DNA of 64,000 nt from Sulfolobus sp. E5-1-F (GTDB taxonomy: Archaea; Thermoproteota; Thermoprotei_A; Sulfolobales; Sulfolobaceae), in contig NZ_CP045687.1 of NCBI RefSeq assembly GCF_009601705.1, positions 408,630-472,629 of the forward strand. The letters are read 5' to 3'. Shown in pieces: positions 47,551-58,996 of the stretch (its first letter is position 1; every line of letters begins with the position of its first letter). A program made the position numbers and the translations under genes. The notes under the pieces are model-generated. The model made no database searches. It was given only the letters and a program-made list of their open reading frames with translations, and was not told the origin of the DNA.

Positions 47551-48885
47551 TTATAGCATTTTTAATAAATTATCTAAAGCTTCTATCATCTCCTCCATAC
47601 TTTTTGTCCAAAATCTAATCATTGCCTCTTTTCCTTTCGCTCCTTTATCATAAATTACATTAGGTATCTTGCCGTATTCACTACTTATGTACTCAATGAT
47701 CCACTGCATTGTCTTTCCCTCCCCATGACTAGGTTCTAATTCCCTATTAACCTCAATTGTCTCATACCCAATTTTCTTCAAACTCTCAACTAGCTTCTCA
47801 TCATATCTAATATTCATTAAGCAAGAACTATTCGTTCCCTTGAGAATAATCGATAACAGCATTCTGGCTGTGTGGGTCGGATTTCCAAATACAACTGGAT
47901 GACCGACAATTACCTTTCTATCCCATCTCCTTATTATTCTACCTCTAAATGTAGCAATATCGCTTAGATCCCTAACGTATTCCGGTTTTATGCTATGTGC
48001 TAAATTCGATTGCACTTCGGGTATTAAAATCCAGAATTTCTCATTATTTTCAGCAAAATCTGCAAATCTTCTCATTTCCTCAATCACCTCATACTTCATA
48101 GACTTCTTCATGATATCAACGCTTACGTTAACTGGTCCCACACCTTTCCCTATACTGAGTCCATATTCTATTGAGAATTGAACAAAATCTCTTGCTTTCC
48201 TAAAGGCTAATTTCACATCTTTAGTCTTTATATACTCTGCAGTAAATGCAGTCGCAAATACGCTCCCAGTACCATGTGTATCTTTTGCTTGTATCCTCTG
48301 ATAACCTATCTTGTGTATTCCCTCTTCATTACACATGTAATCAAAGCTATAATCTCCTTTACTATGACCTCCTTTGATTATCACATGGGCAATATTGTAA
48401 GTCTCTCTTAGCTTTTTACATACAACAACCACATCGCTTTCCTTTTCTATTTTAATACCGCTAATTGCAGATGCTTCTATTATATTTGGTGTTATTACCT
48501 TAGCAATAGGTAAAATTATCTTCTTGTAATCTTCAATATCTTTTATTAATTGAGTTCCATCTTTTGCGTACAATACTGGGTCTACTACTAAAAAATAGTT
48601 GTGTAATAATTCATTAACAATTTGAAACTGTTCTTTAGTATATATCATTCCTATCTTTACAGCTTCTATATTGAAATCGTCAACCAATGTTTCTATCTGT
48701 TTTTTAAGGAATTCAGGACTAACAACGTTGATATCTTTTATACCTCTCGTAGTTTGAGCTGTTATTGCAGTAAGTGCAAAAACTCCGTGAATTCCTAATA
48801 CTTCAAAAACTCTTAGATCAGTTTCTCCTCCAGCCCCATTTCCAGTGTCTAATCCAGCCACTGTCATTCCAACTGGTTTAATCAT
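47551..48885 (-). CDS. thiDN: Bifunctional HMP/HMP-P kinase and thiamine-phosphate synthase ThiDN
   Basis: A 444-residue fusion. Residues about 1-255 are ThiD ([17 protein letters not shown] at the N-terminus, [13 protein letters not shown] as the anion hole), which phosphorylates hydroxymethylpyrimidine twice. Residues about 270-444 are ThiN, the archaeal thiamine-phosphate synthase that replaces ThiE ([14 protein letters not shown], and [15 protein letters not shown] near the end). The usual Cys after GTG in ThiD is Ser here. The start overlaps the 3' end of moaD-moaE by 8 nt. Confidence 0.93.
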   Translation of the reverse strand: MIKPVGMTVAGLDTGNGAGGETDLRVFEVLGIHGVFALTAITAQTTRGIKDINVVSPEFLKKQIETLVDDFNIEAVKIGMIYTKEQFQIVNELLHNYFLVVDPVLYAKDGTQLIKDIEDYKKIILPIAKVITPNIIEASAISGIKIEKESDVVVVCKKLRETYNIAHVIIKGGHSKGDYSFDYMCNEEGIHKIGYQRIQAKDTHGTGSVFATAFTAEYIKTKDVKLAFRKARDFVQFSIEYGLSIGKGVGPVNVSVDIMKKSMKYEVIEEMRRFADFAENNEKFWILIPEVQSNLAHSIKPEYVRDLSDIATFRGRIIRRWDRKVIVGHPVVFGNPTHTARMLLSIILKGTNSSCLMNIRYDEKLVESLKKIGYETIEVNRELEPSHGEGKTMQWIIEYISSEYGKIPNVIYDKGAKGKEAMIRFWTKSMEEMIEALDNLLKML

Positions 48886-49576
48886 TTCTTTTCACTCTCG
48901 TATTTCCAGCTACTACCCAATATTCTCCATCATCTCTTATTTCTAATTTCCAAATTCCAGTGCTATGTTTAACTAATTCCAATGTTTCTTTTACAGCATC
49001 GATGGCATCTTTTCTTCCCTTACCTATAGCCATTATAAGTAAGACATTCTCTCCAGGTTTCATGGACTCTATTACATGTATTATCTCAAGGTCAATTAGG
49101 TCATTATATTTTCTCTTCATTTCTTCTTTTATCTCTAGAAACCTTTTTCTAGTATACTCTTCATATGCTTCATATCTTAGTTCCAAGACTCTATGATTGT
49201 CTACTATACCTTTAACAAAACCTACATAAACAACTAAAGAACCCGCTTCCGGAGGGGCTTTTTCCCTAAATTTTCTGATTTCCTCGAGTAAGTCAAACCT
49301 TTTCCCTATTATTAAATCTCCACCCGAAGGTGGTGGTAATAGTGCTATCTCATCTCCGTCTTTAATATTCTTTGTTGACGCCGAACCATTTACTAAAATT
49401 GAAACTTTTATCCCATTTATTCCGTTCTTTAAAATATTTACTAATTCATTTCCGTAAATTTTATCAAGTTGTGAAATAAGGCAGTCAACGTTTTCACACT
49501 CAGTTTCCACAATTTCATTCGACTTATGGGTTATGTCTTTAATGAACGCGAAATAGAGGACTTTCACTTTTTTCAT
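48878..49576 (-). CDS. MoaD-MoaE fusion, molybdopterin synthase
   Basis: A 232-residue fusion of both subunits of molybdopterin synthase. Residues 1-86 form the ubiquitin-like sulfur carrier MoaD ending in PPPSGG (Gly85-Gly86). Residues about 95-232 form MoaE ([21 protein letters not shown], and AIGKGRKDA with the catalytic Lys, then WVVAGN). A MoaD carboxy-terminal Gly must be free to carry the thiocarboxylate, yet here the chain continues (DLIIGK). Cleavage after Gly86 is therefore likely, as reported for Mycobacterium MoaX. It belongs to the same pathway as moeA at 27.6 kb. Confidence 0.92.
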   Translation of the reverse strand: MKKVKVLYFAFIKDITHKSNEIVETECENVDCLISQLDKIYGNELVNILKNGINGIKVSILVNGSASTKNIKDGDEIALLPPPSGGDLIIGKRFDLLEEIRKFREKAPPEAGSLVVYVGFVKGIVDNHRVLELRYEAYEEYTRKRFLEIKEEMKRKYNDLIDLEIIHVIESMKPGENVLLIMAIGKGRKDAIDAVKETLELVKHSTGIWKLEIRDDGEYWVVAGNTRVKRND

Positions 49577-49612
49577 ACACTCACCATTATTAATTTTTAG
49601 CCTTTAGATAGT

Positions 49613-50058
49613 ATGAGTGAAGACGAGATAATAGATTTAATATTTAATAATCAACGTGATATAAGGCAAGGTACGACATTAAGAAAGGAAAGTAATGAAG
49701 TCCTAAATAAATTAAATGAGATTGAAAAGCTTCTTCAATATCTAATTAAGAGTAAGGAAAGAGTAGTCCAGGCAAACGGTAGTTTATGCGATCAAGTTCT
49801 TTCATCATCCTATCTTATTATTGATGAAAATATAAGGAACATAAGTAAAAATTACTTTGTAGTTGAGCTGGATAGCTCACGAAAATTTATCACTTTTAAG
49901 GATACAATAGAACTTCTTAACTTTTACTTTTCTCAAACTATAAATGAGCAAGATTTAGATGATAAGCTTCCTAAAAGGCTTGTCCCACTATTTAGATTCA
50001 TGAGAAGAAATGGTTTAATATATTTCGACTACGATAAGAAACGATATTTTATTATCGA

Positions 50059-50068
<10 letters not shown>
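49613..50068 (+). CDS. Hypothetical protein with N-terminal coiled coil, 151 residues
   Basis: I do not recognise this family. The first 50 residues are a charged helix with heptad-like spacing (SNEVLNKLNEIEKLLQYLIKS). The rest is a compact domain (YFVVELDSSRKFITFKDTIELLNFYF, in pieces, then RLVPLFRFMRRNGLIYFDYDKKRYFI) that could be a winged helix. A DNA-binding or adaptor role is possible but unproven. It is divergent from moaD-moaE and overlaps the convergent oxidoreductase gene by 10 nt. Confidence 0.55.
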
Positions 50069-52317
<2,249 letters not shown>

Positions 52318-52365
52318 AACTGCTCTTAGTAAAGATTATTAAATAACAATTTTATAGTTTTAGGC

Positions 52366-53115
52366 GTGGAGATTAAAGTACCAATTTCTATTTCCGGTAT
52401 ATGGTACCCAGTAATAGATAAAGAGAATTTGATAGAATCCGGATCCATAGGGTTAACCTTAACACTAGAACCGTACATAACTGCTGAAATTAGAGGTGGC
52501 AGTGGAATAGAATTTAATGGGATAGAGATAAAACTTCCCAATTATGAAATATTAAAGAAAAAATTAGGAGAATATAGGCTATCTGTATATTCTGAAGTAC
52601 CATTAGGTTATGGCTATGGTTTAAGTGGAGCTATAAGCTTAGCGTATGCCCTAGGAGTTAAGGAACTAACTCCAATAAGTGAGAAAGATGCAGTTAACGT
52701 AGCTCATTTAAGTGATGTTATAGCTGGTAATGGATTAGGGGATGTAATAGCACAGTATTATGGTGGAGGTTTAGTTTATAGGAGAAAGACAGGAGGTTTA
52801 GGTTATGGTGAAGTTGAGGTGATAAATATTGATTGGTCAAGCTATCCAATTTTCTCTCAGCCTATTAGTCAACTTCCAACTAAGAGTATTATAAAAAGAT
52901 CAGAAATAGCCCTTAAGCTTATAGACGAATTTCTTAAAAGTCCGTCTCCGTTAAAATTTATCGAGGTTGCTCAAAAATTTACAAGTAGTTTGGGCTTTAA
53001 CTCAGAATATCCTTTTTCATATAGAAAGAAGGGGATAATTGTTAAAATCTTTGATCCAGAGTATGGAGTATGGATAAAGCACAAGATAGCAAGCCGTGGA
53101 GCATACGTGACATAA
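52366..53115 (+). CDS. Pantoate kinase
   Basis: A 249-residue GHMP kinase of the archaeal pantoate kinase family, which makes 4-phosphopantoate. The GHMP ATP loop is [19 protein letters not shown] (near residues 80-98), with the N-terminal SISGIWYPV and a central [13 protein letters not shown]. Archaea use pantoate kinase plus phosphopantothenate synthetase instead of PanC and PanK, and the next gene is that synthetase, overlapping by 46 nt. It starts at GTG 52366. It is divergent from the FAD oxidoreductase gene. Confidence 0.9.
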   Translation: MEIKVPISISGIWYPVIDKENLIESGSIGLTLTLEPYITAEIRGGSGIEFNGIEIKLPNYEILKKKLGEYRLSVYSEVPLGYGYGLSGAISLAYALGVKELTPISEKDAVNVAHLSDVIAGNGLGDVIAQYYGGGLVYRRKTGGLGYGEVEVINIDWSSYPIFSQPISQLPTKSIIKRSEIALKLIDEFLKSPSPLKFIEVAQKFTSSLGFNSEYPFSYRKKGIIVKIFDPEYGVWIKHKIASRGAYVT

Positions 53116-53870
53116 TACCAGAAAATCATCCTAGAAGAGAATCCCTACTGATCAGGGAAAAACTAATTGAAGCGATGGAGAAAAATATCATAGTTCCTCA
53201 AGGATTAATTGCTCATGGAAGGGGAGAGTGTTTCGATTATTTAATAGGAGAGAAGACTCAAGATTTTGCTGAAAAGGCTATAGAAGTCGCAGCAGCTACC
53301 CTACTATTAGCTAAAACACCAGTTATTTCTATAAATGGGAATATGGCTGCATTAGTTCCAGAAAGTCTAGTAAAATTAGCAGAGGAGACAAATGCCAAGC
53401 TTGAAGTTAACTTATTCTATAGGGATGAAAGAAGAGAAAAAGCAATAGCTGAAGTCCTTTATAAGGCAAATGCCAAGGAGATTTTAGGAATAGGCGAGGA
53501 GGCATCAGCAGTCATACCAGAACTATTTAGTCAGAGGAGAAGAGTAAGCCCTAAAGGCATCTATGTGGCAGATGTAGTATTATTAGGTTTAGAAGATGGA
53601 GATAGAACTGAGGCGTTAGTGAAAATGGGTAAAAAAGTTATAGCTATAGACATTAATCCACTATCAAGGACTTCTAGAACAGCCACAATAACTATAGTTG
53701 ATAATATAATTAGGGCGGTTCCGAGATTAGTGGAAAAGGTTAGAGAGCTAAAGTCTAAAAGTAAAGAAGAATTAGAACGTATAGTCATAAATTATGATAA
53801 TAAAGCTGTCTTATCTGAATCATTGAGGTTTATAGCTAACAGATTAACTCAGCTCTCTCTTTCCTTATAG
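53070..53870 (+). CDS. 4-phosphopantoate--beta-alanine ligase (phosphopantothenate synthetase)
   Basis: A 266-residue enzyme of the former DUF137 family that joins 4-phosphopantoate and beta-alanine with ATP to make 4'-phosphopantothenate. [18 protein letters not shown] (residues about 15-32), [17 protein letters not shown] (45-61), NGNMAALVP and [12 protein letters not shown] are the conserved blocks. Its start lies 46 nt inside the pantoate kinase gene. The 3' end overlaps panB, read from the other strand, by 22 nt, so three successive CoA-pathway genes are packed together. Confidence 0.93.
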   Translation: MDKAQDSKPWSIRDIIPENHPRRESLLIREKLIEAMEKNIIVPQGLIAHGRGECFDYLIGEKTQDFAEKAIEVAAATLLLAKTPVISINGNMAALVPESLVKLAEETNAKLEVNLFYRDERREKAIAEVLYKANAKEILGIGEEASAVIPELFSQRRRVSPKGIYVADVVLLGLEDGDRTEALVKMGKKVIAIDINPLSRTSRTATITIVDNIIRAVPRLVEKVRELKSKSKEELERIVINYDNKAVLSESLRFIANRLTQLSLSL

Positions 53871-54652
53871 TGTTGTTTTTCTGGGAACTTATTATTTTTT
53901 ACGTCAACTATGTACTGATTTATTGCGTTTGAAATAATTTCTTTCAAATTAACATATGATTTAGCGAAGTAAGGGGTGAAGTCAGATAGCCCCAGTAAAT
54001 CGTTTATTACTAACACTTGTCCATCACAATATGGTCCAGCTCCTATACAGATTGTAGGTATGCTTACTTTTTCTGTAATTCTTTTAGCTATATCTGCATA
54101 CGTGTTTTCAATGACTATTGAAAATACTCCTGCATCTTCTAGTTCTAAACAATCCTTTATTAATTGTTCCTCCTCCTGCTTAGTTTTTCCGATTGTCCTA
54201 AATCCTCCCAGCCTTAAAAACCTTTGAGGTGTTAAACCTATATGTCCCATTACGGGTATTCCAGCTTTTATGATTGCTCTAATAATGTCTTTGATTTCCT
54301 CTCCACCTTCTAGTTTTACTGCATCGCTACCAGCCTTAACAAGGAGTCCTGCATTCTTTACTGCAGTTTTAGCATCTATCTCATAACTTAGGAATGGCAT
54401 GTCTGCAACTATTAGCTGAGGCGGATTTGCTCTTGCTACTGCTCTCGTGTGGGAAATCATATCTCTCATGGACACATTGAGCGTATTTGTATATCCTAGA
54501 ACAACCATTCCTAAGGAGTCTCCTACAAGTATGGAGTCTAGCTCAGTATTAGATATTATCTTTGCTGTCGGATAATCGTATGCTGTTAACATCGTAATCT
54601 TCTCTTTCACTGATTTCTTCTTTATGAAGTCCCTTATTGTCACCTTTTTCAT
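53849..54652 (-). CDS. panB: 3-methyl-2-oxobutanoate hydroxymethyltransferase
   Basis: A 267-residue PanB, which makes ketopantoate from 2-oxoisovalerate and a methylene-pterin cofactor. [10 protein letters not shown] near residues 23-32, [10 protein letters not shown] near 41-50, KLEGGEE with the catalytic region, and GHIGLTPQ are the conserved blocks, and [18 protein letters not shown] completes the metal site. The cofactor here would be a sulfopterin-type carrier rather than folate. The start lies 104 nt inside the upstream gene on the same strand, an unusually long overlap, but the N-terminus is the family's standard one. Confidence 0.94.
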   Translation of the reverse strand: MKKVTIRDFIKKKSVKEKITMLTAYDYPTAKIISNTELDSILVGDSLGMVVLGYTNTLNVSMRDMISHTRAVARANPPQLIVADMPFLSYEIDAKTAVKNAGLLVKAGSDAVKLEGGEEIKDIIRAIIKAGIPVMGHIGLTPQRFLRLGGFRTIGKTKQEEEQLIKDCLELEDAGVFSIVIENTYADIAKRITEKVSIPTICIGAGPYCDGQVLVINDLLGLSDFTPYFAKSYVNLKEIISNAINQYIVDVKNNKFPEKQHYKERES

Positions 54653-55232
54653 TGCTAATTCTAGAGCTTATTCTCTTAGCTAAATTTATAATTTTTTTCA
54701 ATTTTTCGGCAATCTCAAAGGTTTCTTCATGTTGTGAAGCCTTGTAATACAATTTGACTATTAACGGTAAAATCTCAAATGAAAATTTCATAAAATTTTT
54801 CTTATCGAAGTCAAGTAGTTTAGGTTTCTTTAATAAGAATAGCAATTTTTTCTCTATCTCTTTAGGATTTAAACTATTATATTGAATCATTATAAGTGAA
54901 ATTTCGGGATCTTCCTCGTTGTTCTCTATTTCGCCAATAAGTGCTAGCTTAGTCTGTTCAATGTCTATAAACTTCCACCAATGCTGATTAGCAGATTTAT
55001 AAGTGGTCTCTATTATACCAAAATCCTTCTCTAACGCTCTCAATATCATTCTAGGGTCATAGTTGACTCCTAACTCCCCTAGTTTTTCAACTAATTGTTT
55101 ATAGCTAAAGTCTCCGAGTTCCCTATTTTCATTCTCCTCAGTAATTTCTATTATAGCTTTTAAGATATATTTAGCCTTATCACCGTACTTCAGCAAAGCC
55201 TCTAATGTTCTATCCCTTACCGTGCCAATCAT
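54549..55232 (-). CDS. Hypothetical protein, possibly winged-helix regulator
   Basis: A 227-residue protein not assigned to a named family. The first 90 residues look like a winged helix ([21 protein letters not shown], then [13 protein letters not shown] and [16 protein letters not shown]). The following region is helical ([21 protein letters not shown], in pieces; [20 protein letters not shown]). The last 34 codons overlap panB in another frame and are rich in Asp, Glu and Ser, which is typical of an overprinted tail. It is divergent from the ABC transporter genes and could regulate them or panB. Confidence 0.6.
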   Translation of the reverse strand: MIGTVRDRTLEALLKYGDKAKYILKAIIEITEENENRELGDFSYKQLVEKLGELGVNYDPRMILRALEKDFGIIETTYKSANQHWWKFIDIEQTKLALIGEIENNEEDPEISLIMIQYNSLNPKEIEKKLLFLLKKPKLLDFDKKNFMKFSFEILPLIVKLYYKASQHEETFEIAEKLKKIINLAKRISSRISNEKGDNKGLHKEEISEREDYDVNSIRLSDSKDNI

Positions 55233-55287
55233 TTTATATATTACTTCGAAAATACATAATAAGTTCCTTAGCTATAATAGCATAAGT

Positions 55288-56025
55288 ATGACAGAAAAGC
55301 AATTCGCGGTTAGTGTTACCAATTTACGAAAGCGAATCGGAAATAAGGAGATACTTAAGGGGTTATCATTTAATGTAGAGAACGGAGAAGTTTTTGGAAT
55401 TGTTGGTCCTAATGGAGCCGGAAAGACAACTACACTAAGAATACTATCCGGTATTATTAAAAATTTCGATGGAAATGTAAAAATCTTCGGCCTTAGTCCA
55501 GTTGAGGCAAAACAAAAGGGGTATATCTCATATATGCCAGAAGACGCTTTCCCGTATGAGAAATTAACTGGCTACGAAAATTTAGATTTCTACGCTGAAC
55601 TATACGCTAAAGGTGACAAGGAGTTAAAGGAAAAATACTTGAAAATAGGTATTGAGATTTCCAATTTAGGTAAGAGAATTTACGATAAGACAGCTGAGTA
55701 TAGTAGAGGTATGAAAAGAAGGCTCATTATAGCAAGAACTTTAATGGTGATGCCTAAACTTTCAGTTCTAGATGAACCGACTTCAGCCCTAGATGTAGAG
55801 TCTGCAGTAAGAATAAGGAATATAATTTTAGATATGGCGAGAAGATATAATATGACAATAATACTCTCTTCACATAATATGCTAGAGGTCGAATACTTGT
55901 GTGATAAAATCACGCTGATTAACGATGGAAGAGTAATTGCTAATGGAAAGCCTGAAGACATCGTCAAAAGTGCTAATTCTAAGAACCTGGAAGAAGCTTT
56001 CATAAAACTCGTGTTCGGTGAGTAG
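55288..56025 (+). CDS. ABC transporter ATP-binding protein
   Basis: A 245-residue ATPase of an ABC-2-type exporter. Walker A is [10 protein letters not shown], the Q-loop region ends in SYMPEDAF, the signature is YSRGMKRR, Walker B is LSVLDEPTS, and the switch His is in LSSHNM. ATG 55288 (MTEKQF) is the natural start; the frame is open upstream to 55222 but would encode an unlikely N-terminus. The stop codon abuts the permease gene. Drug, lipid or polysaccharide export are all possible. Confidence 0.9.
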   Translation: MTEKQFAVSVTNLRKRIGNKEILKGLSFNVENGEVFGIVGPNGAGKTTTLRILSGIIKNFDGNVKIFGLSPVEAKQKGYISYMPEDAFPYEKLTGYENLDFYAELYAKGDKELKEKYLKIGIEISNLGKRIYDKTAEYSRGMKRRLIIARTLMVMPKLSVLDEPTSALDVESAVRIRNIILDMARRYNMTIILSSHNMLEVEYLCDKITLINDGRVIANGKPEDIVKSANSKNLEEAFIKLVFGE

Positions 56026-56027
56026 TG

Positions 56028-57218
56028 ATGCTAAAGACAATGATAAAGAAAGAGATATTGGATCTAAAAAGGGATAGAAAGTTAGTACTTGGGGCCATAA
56101 TTCTTCCTTTCATATTACTACCGCTGATAGGCATTATACTTTACGCTTCTGTAGCTGTATCTCCACCTGTGATTGAAATAGTAAACTATAATCAATCAAA
56201 CTTACCTTATGTTCAAGTTGTTTCACACTATATTAGTCAAAATGGGGGAAATGTAATTTACAACGATTCGAATGGAAGTATAATACCCGATGCTGTGATA
56301 ATATTTCCCGGCGACTTTAACATAAATGCTAGTAATATCTCAAGACAAGCCTTTGTATATGTAAAGATTCTAATTTCCTCTAACCAGGAAGCTTCGAATT
56401 TAGTTAATAATGCATTAGGCTATTTATCTTATTATCTAATTTACAATAGAACTGAATTCTTGATAAATTCCTCTAATTTACAGCATAAGGTTAATCCTAG
56501 TGATATTCTAAGCCCCCTACTGGTTAAAAACTTCGTAGTTACTATAACTGGTAAAAGTGCATCGCAGTCTCAAGCTAACTTAAGTGAAATAGCTAGGATA
56601 ATAACTCTAGTTCTCTTCCCCAGTGCTACTCCGGTAATATTTTATGTAACAGATGGGATAGTTGGCGAAAAGGAGAGGAAAACTTTAGAATCTTTACTGG
56701 CTTCACCAATATCAATAAACTCCTTTATATTCTCCAAGGTAATTATAGCTATAATTTTGGGAGTACTCTCATCATTGGGTGATATTCTAGGAGTGATACT
56801 ATTTTCCTCCTTAATGTCATTCATGTTTGGTTTATCGTTATCCCTTAGTGCGTCATTTACTCTAATTGTTATCCTAGTCTACTTATTGGCTGTATTGCTT
56901 ACCGCAGCCCTAAGTGTAATTTTACTCTTAGCTCTAGGTGGATCCATGCGTAATATGCAAATAATAAACTTTCTCATTTTATCGTTCGGTCTAATTGCCT
57001 CCTTTTCTGCTTTATTTATAAATGTAGCTAACTTACTGCCTCCACTTAATTTGATATTAATAATACCTTATGAGCAATTAAGTCTCTCATTACTTTACTT
57101 CGTTTCCGGTTCTACTTTTATTTCGTTATATCTTATATTGGGTGTGTTGATAGTAGCAGTGATAATTCTATTAGTGTCCTCAAAACTATTCAATTCAGAA
57201 AGATTACTGCTAAAGTAA
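56028..57218 (+). CDS. ABC-2-type transporter permease
   Basis: A 396-residue permease partner of the preceding ATPase. One helix at residues about 20-43 (LGAIILPFILLPLIGIILYAS) is followed by a large extracytoplasmic domain rich in Asn and Ser with several N-x-S/T sites (for example NASN, NSSN), as expected for a glycosylated Sulfolobus surface domain. At least five further helices follow after GEKERKTLESLLASP, the conserved coupling segment of ABC-2 exporters. A GTG at 56025 overlaps the ATPase stop; ATG 56028 is equally possible. Confidence 0.87.
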   Translation: MLKTMIKKEILDLKRDRKLVLGAIILPFILLPLIGIILYASVAVSPPVIEIVNYNQSNLPYVQVVSHYISQNGGNVIYNDSNGSIIPDAVIIFPGDFNINASNISRQAFVYVKILISSNQEASNLVNNALGYLSYYLIYNRTEFLINSSNLQHKVNPSDILSPLLVKNFVVTITGKSASQSQANLSEIARIITLVLFPSATPVIFYVTDGIVGEKERKTLESLLASPISINSFIFSKVIIAIILGVLSSLGDILGVILFSSLMSFMFGLSLSLSASFTLIVILVYLLAVLLTAALSVILLLALGGSMRNMQIINFLILSFGLIASFSALFINVANLLPPLNLILIIPYEQLSLSLLYFVSGSTFISLYLILGVLIVAVIILLVSSKLFNSERLLLK

Positions 57219-57220
57219 AC

Positions 57221-57229
57221 CTTTAAATA
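57221..57229 (+). promoter_or_regulatory. TATA box of the RAM-domain gene
   Basis: ctttaaata is centred about 26 nt upstream of ATG 57251, predicting a leaderless transcript. Confidence 0.6.
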
Positions 57230-57250
57230 TTGAGTCGTAATTAATATTTT

Positions 57251-57484
57251 ATGGCAGAAGTTGTAAGAGCCTATATTCTCGTCTCTACTGCTGTTGGAAA
57301 GGAAATGGAAGTAGCGGATATGGCTAAAAAGGTATCTGGTGTTGTAAGAGCAGATGCAGTCTATGGTGAATATGACGTAGTAGTAGAAGTTGAAGCTAAG
57401 TCATCTGACGATTTAAAGAAAGTAATATATGAGATAAGAAGGAATCCGAACATAATAAGGACCGTGACTTTAATAGTAATGTAA
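57251..57484 (+). CDS. Stand-alone RAM (Lrp/AsnC ligand-binding) domain protein
   Basis: A 77-residue protein made only of the RAM domain found at the C-terminus of Lrp/AsnC regulators (AYILVSTAVGKEMEVADMAKK, in pieces; VYGEYDVVVEVEA; IRTVTLIVM). No helix-turn-helix is present, so it cannot bind DNA alone. Such proteins may form mixed oligomers with full Lrp regulators, including the one at 11705, or bind amino acids directly. It has its own leaderless promoter and ends before an RNA-rich intergenic region. Confidence 0.85.
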   Translation: MAEVVRAYILVSTAVGKEMEVADMAKKVSGVVRADAVYGEYDVVVEVEAKSSDDLKKVIYEIRRNPNIIRTVTLIVM

Positions 57485-57541
57485 TTTTTTCTTAATCTAT
57501 TTATCATCTCCCTGTATTTCCACTGTATTGAAAATACATGT

Positions 57542-57600
57542 TAGATCAGTCTTTTAATTTTTCTACATTAACTTCAGTTCGTCCCTGCCACATCACTTGA
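57542..57600 (-). ncRNA. C/D-box small RNA candidate, possible 16S rRNA methylation guide
   Basis: Minus strand, in order: C box GTGATGT (57596-57590, last base off consensus), the 12-nt guide GGCAGGGACGAA, D' box CTGA (57577-57574), a weak C'-like TAATGTA, an AT-rich second guide, and D box CTGA (57549-57546). The first guide contains GCAGGGACG, a 9-nt complement of CGUCCCUGC, which from memory occurs in archaeal 16S rRNA just before the conserved CACACCGCCC segment. The D+5 rule would place methylation on the U of that CGU. The spacing suits a C/D sRNA of about 51 nt. The weak C' box is the main reservation. Confidence 0.55.
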
Positions 57601-57610
57601 TAATCACAAA

Positions 57611-57680
57611 ATCCGGGGGTGACCCTCCTGCGATCATTTTACCCCGGTACTCGGGGATTGACCTAAAAATCACGCAGGCC
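57611..57680. ncRNA. GC-rich structured element, RNA family unknown
   Basis: About 70 nt of strikingly GC-rich, self-complementary DNA lie in an AT-rich gap between two genes that converge on it. An outer stem, CCTGCG (57627-57632) with CGCAGG (57673-57678), encloses a perfect hairpin, CCCCG (57642-57646) with CGGGG (57652-57656). A competing pairing, CCGGGG (57613-57618) with CCCCGG (57642-57647), would break the inner hairpin. The C/D-box candidate is immediately adjacent. On the minus strand a TATA-like aatttaatc near 57701-57709 would start RNA at about 57680. I cannot match it to tRNA, H/ACA or other known folds. Confidence 0.4.
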
Positions 57681-57712
57681 AATAAAATTAGTTTAAGGAT
57701 AGATTAAATTTT

Positions 57713-58030
57713 TTATCCTCGATTACTATCAACTACCTCTACTTGTTCCTCTTCCTCATCTTTTTCCTCTTCTAACATCTGTAACTTCTTTAACACCTCT
57801 ACTAGCAACGCATCTAATTGTGCAACTTTAGCCTCTAAAAAGGCTATGCTCTCATCATACTTAGCATTCCCTTCTTTTTCCTTATTTTCCTCTTCTCTCT
57901 CAAAGTCTCCTTCGAGTCCTTTCTTTATAAACAATTTGACTAAATCAGTCATTTGAATGCCTAATTCATCAGCTTTCTGTTTAAGTTCGTCATACATCCA
58001 CTCTGGTAATGAAAGATGTATAGTTGGCAT
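57713..58030 (-). CDS. Ribbon-helix-helix protein with C-terminal coiled coil
   Basis: A 105-residue protein. Residues 1-40 look like a ribbon-helix-helix domain (TIHLSLPEWMYDELKQKADELG, in pieces; QMTDLVKLFIKKGLEG), followed by a very acidic linker (EREEENKEKEG) and a heptad-patterned helix (ESIAFLEAKVAQLDALLVEVLKKLQMLEEEKDEEEEQ, in pieces) suited to dimerisation or tetramerisation. It is probably a DNA-binding regulator of unknown target. A second, smaller ribbon-helix-helix gene lies divergent at 58180. Confidence 0.72.
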   Translation of the reverse strand: MPTIHLSLPEWMYDELKQKADELGIQMTDLVKLFIKKGLEGDFEREEENKEKEGNAKYDESIAFLEAKVAQLDALLVEVLKKLQMLEEEKDEEEEQVEVVDSNRG

Positions 58031-58179
58031 CTCTGTACATTCCTCTAAATATTAATATTGAAATGCGAGTATATTAATCTTTATTTTCCATTATATACTC
58101 CTCTTCATAGAAGAATCCGGGAATACTGATCCAGAGAATACTTAAACCCTACTGATGACAAGTTTATATATGATAAAAG

Positions 58180-58356
58180 ATGAGAGTTGTAACATTTAAG
58201 GTAGAAGAAGATTTGTTAGAACTATTAGATAGATATGCCATAAAATACGGTTTAAATAGATCTGAAGCTATAAGGAAAGCCATAGAAAAAATGGTAAGAG
58301 ATGAGTTATCAAAGGAGAGAGTTCCAGTGGCGAGAGTGGAAAAGATAAAGCTTTAA
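58180..58356 (+). CDS. Small ribbon-helix-helix (CopG-like) protein, 58 residues
   Basis: A 58-residue ATG-initiated gene. [23 protein letters not shown] and [20 protein letters not shown] (both given in pieces in the text) are the beta strand and the two helices of a textbook ribbon-helix-helix, with the conserved R-S-E-A turn. Tail [14 protein letters not shown]. The stop overlaps the end of the convergent metallo-hydrolase gene by 4 nt. A TATA-like tttatata directly before the ATG is too close to be its own promoter; cttaaac near 58141-58147 fits better. Probably a repressor. Confidence 0.8.
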   Translation: MRVVTFKVEEDLLELLDRYAIKYGLNRSEAIRKAIEKMVRDELSKERVPVARVEKIKL

Positions 58357-58988
58357 TAAGATAAAGCGTAAACCACTTTCTTGCTCTCCTCTATGTTTTC
58401 ATCTATGAGATTGTTTTTCAGATCTATTCTTCTTATCTCATATTTTAAGTTGGATAAGAACTCTTCTGGGGGATCTAATGGCATGTAATGCCCTTTTATC
58501 CAATAGTGTATTGGAATTATTATTTTGGGCGAAACTTTATTAATTATTTCTAGTGCTTCCTTGTAATTTATTGTGATAACTCCACCTATAGGTATTAAAA
58601 GCACATCTGTTCCATATAATTCCTTATAAATATTTTCATCTGGAAGGTGACCTATATCTCCAAGATGAGCTATTTTCTCACCATCATTATTTTGTATTAT
58701 GTATATGCTATTTTGTCCTCTTACTTTACCGTTATATTTATCATGATAACTCTTTATTCCCTTTATGATGTAATTGCCGTAATTAAAAGACCCATAGAAG
58801 TTTATTTTAACATCTTTAGATTCGAAAATTTGGTATGCGTTATGATCATAATGATCATGAGTTATTAAAATTAAATCTACCTTTTTTATATCTGGTTTAG
58901 ATAAACCAATACTTCCTCCATCATGTGGATCAATTAATATTTTATCATCAATTAAAACACAAGAATGTCCAAAATATTTTAGTACCAT
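58353..58988 (-). CDS. Metallo-beta-lactamase-fold hydrolase (UlaG-like)
   Basis: A 211-residue zinc hydrolase. The metal motif THDHYDHN is at residues 43-50, with further ligands in HLGDIGHLP and IPIHYW and an N-terminal FGHSCVLI. The pattern matches the UPF0173/UlaG-like group of metal-dependent hydrolases. The substrate is unknown. It follows leuA on the same strand, 8 nt downstream of that gene's end, so it is probably cotranscribed. Confidence 0.87.
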   Translation of the reverse strand: MVLKYFGHSCVLIDDKILIDPHDGGSIGLSKPDIKKVDLILITHDHYDHNAYQIFESKDVKINFYGSFNYGNYIIKGIKSYHDKYNGKVRGQNSIYIIQNNDGEKIAHLGDIGHLPDENIYKELYGTDVLLIPIGGVITINYKEALEIINKVSPKIIIPIHYWIKGHYMPLDPPEEFLSNLKYEIRRIDLKNNLIDENIEESKKVVYALSY

Positions 58989-58996
58989 ACAATCGT

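Noticed and set aside
58110-58160. Two CTGA motifs in ATACTGATCC and CTACTGATGA
   Set aside because: They are spaced like D' and D boxes, but no acceptable C or C' box precedes either of them.
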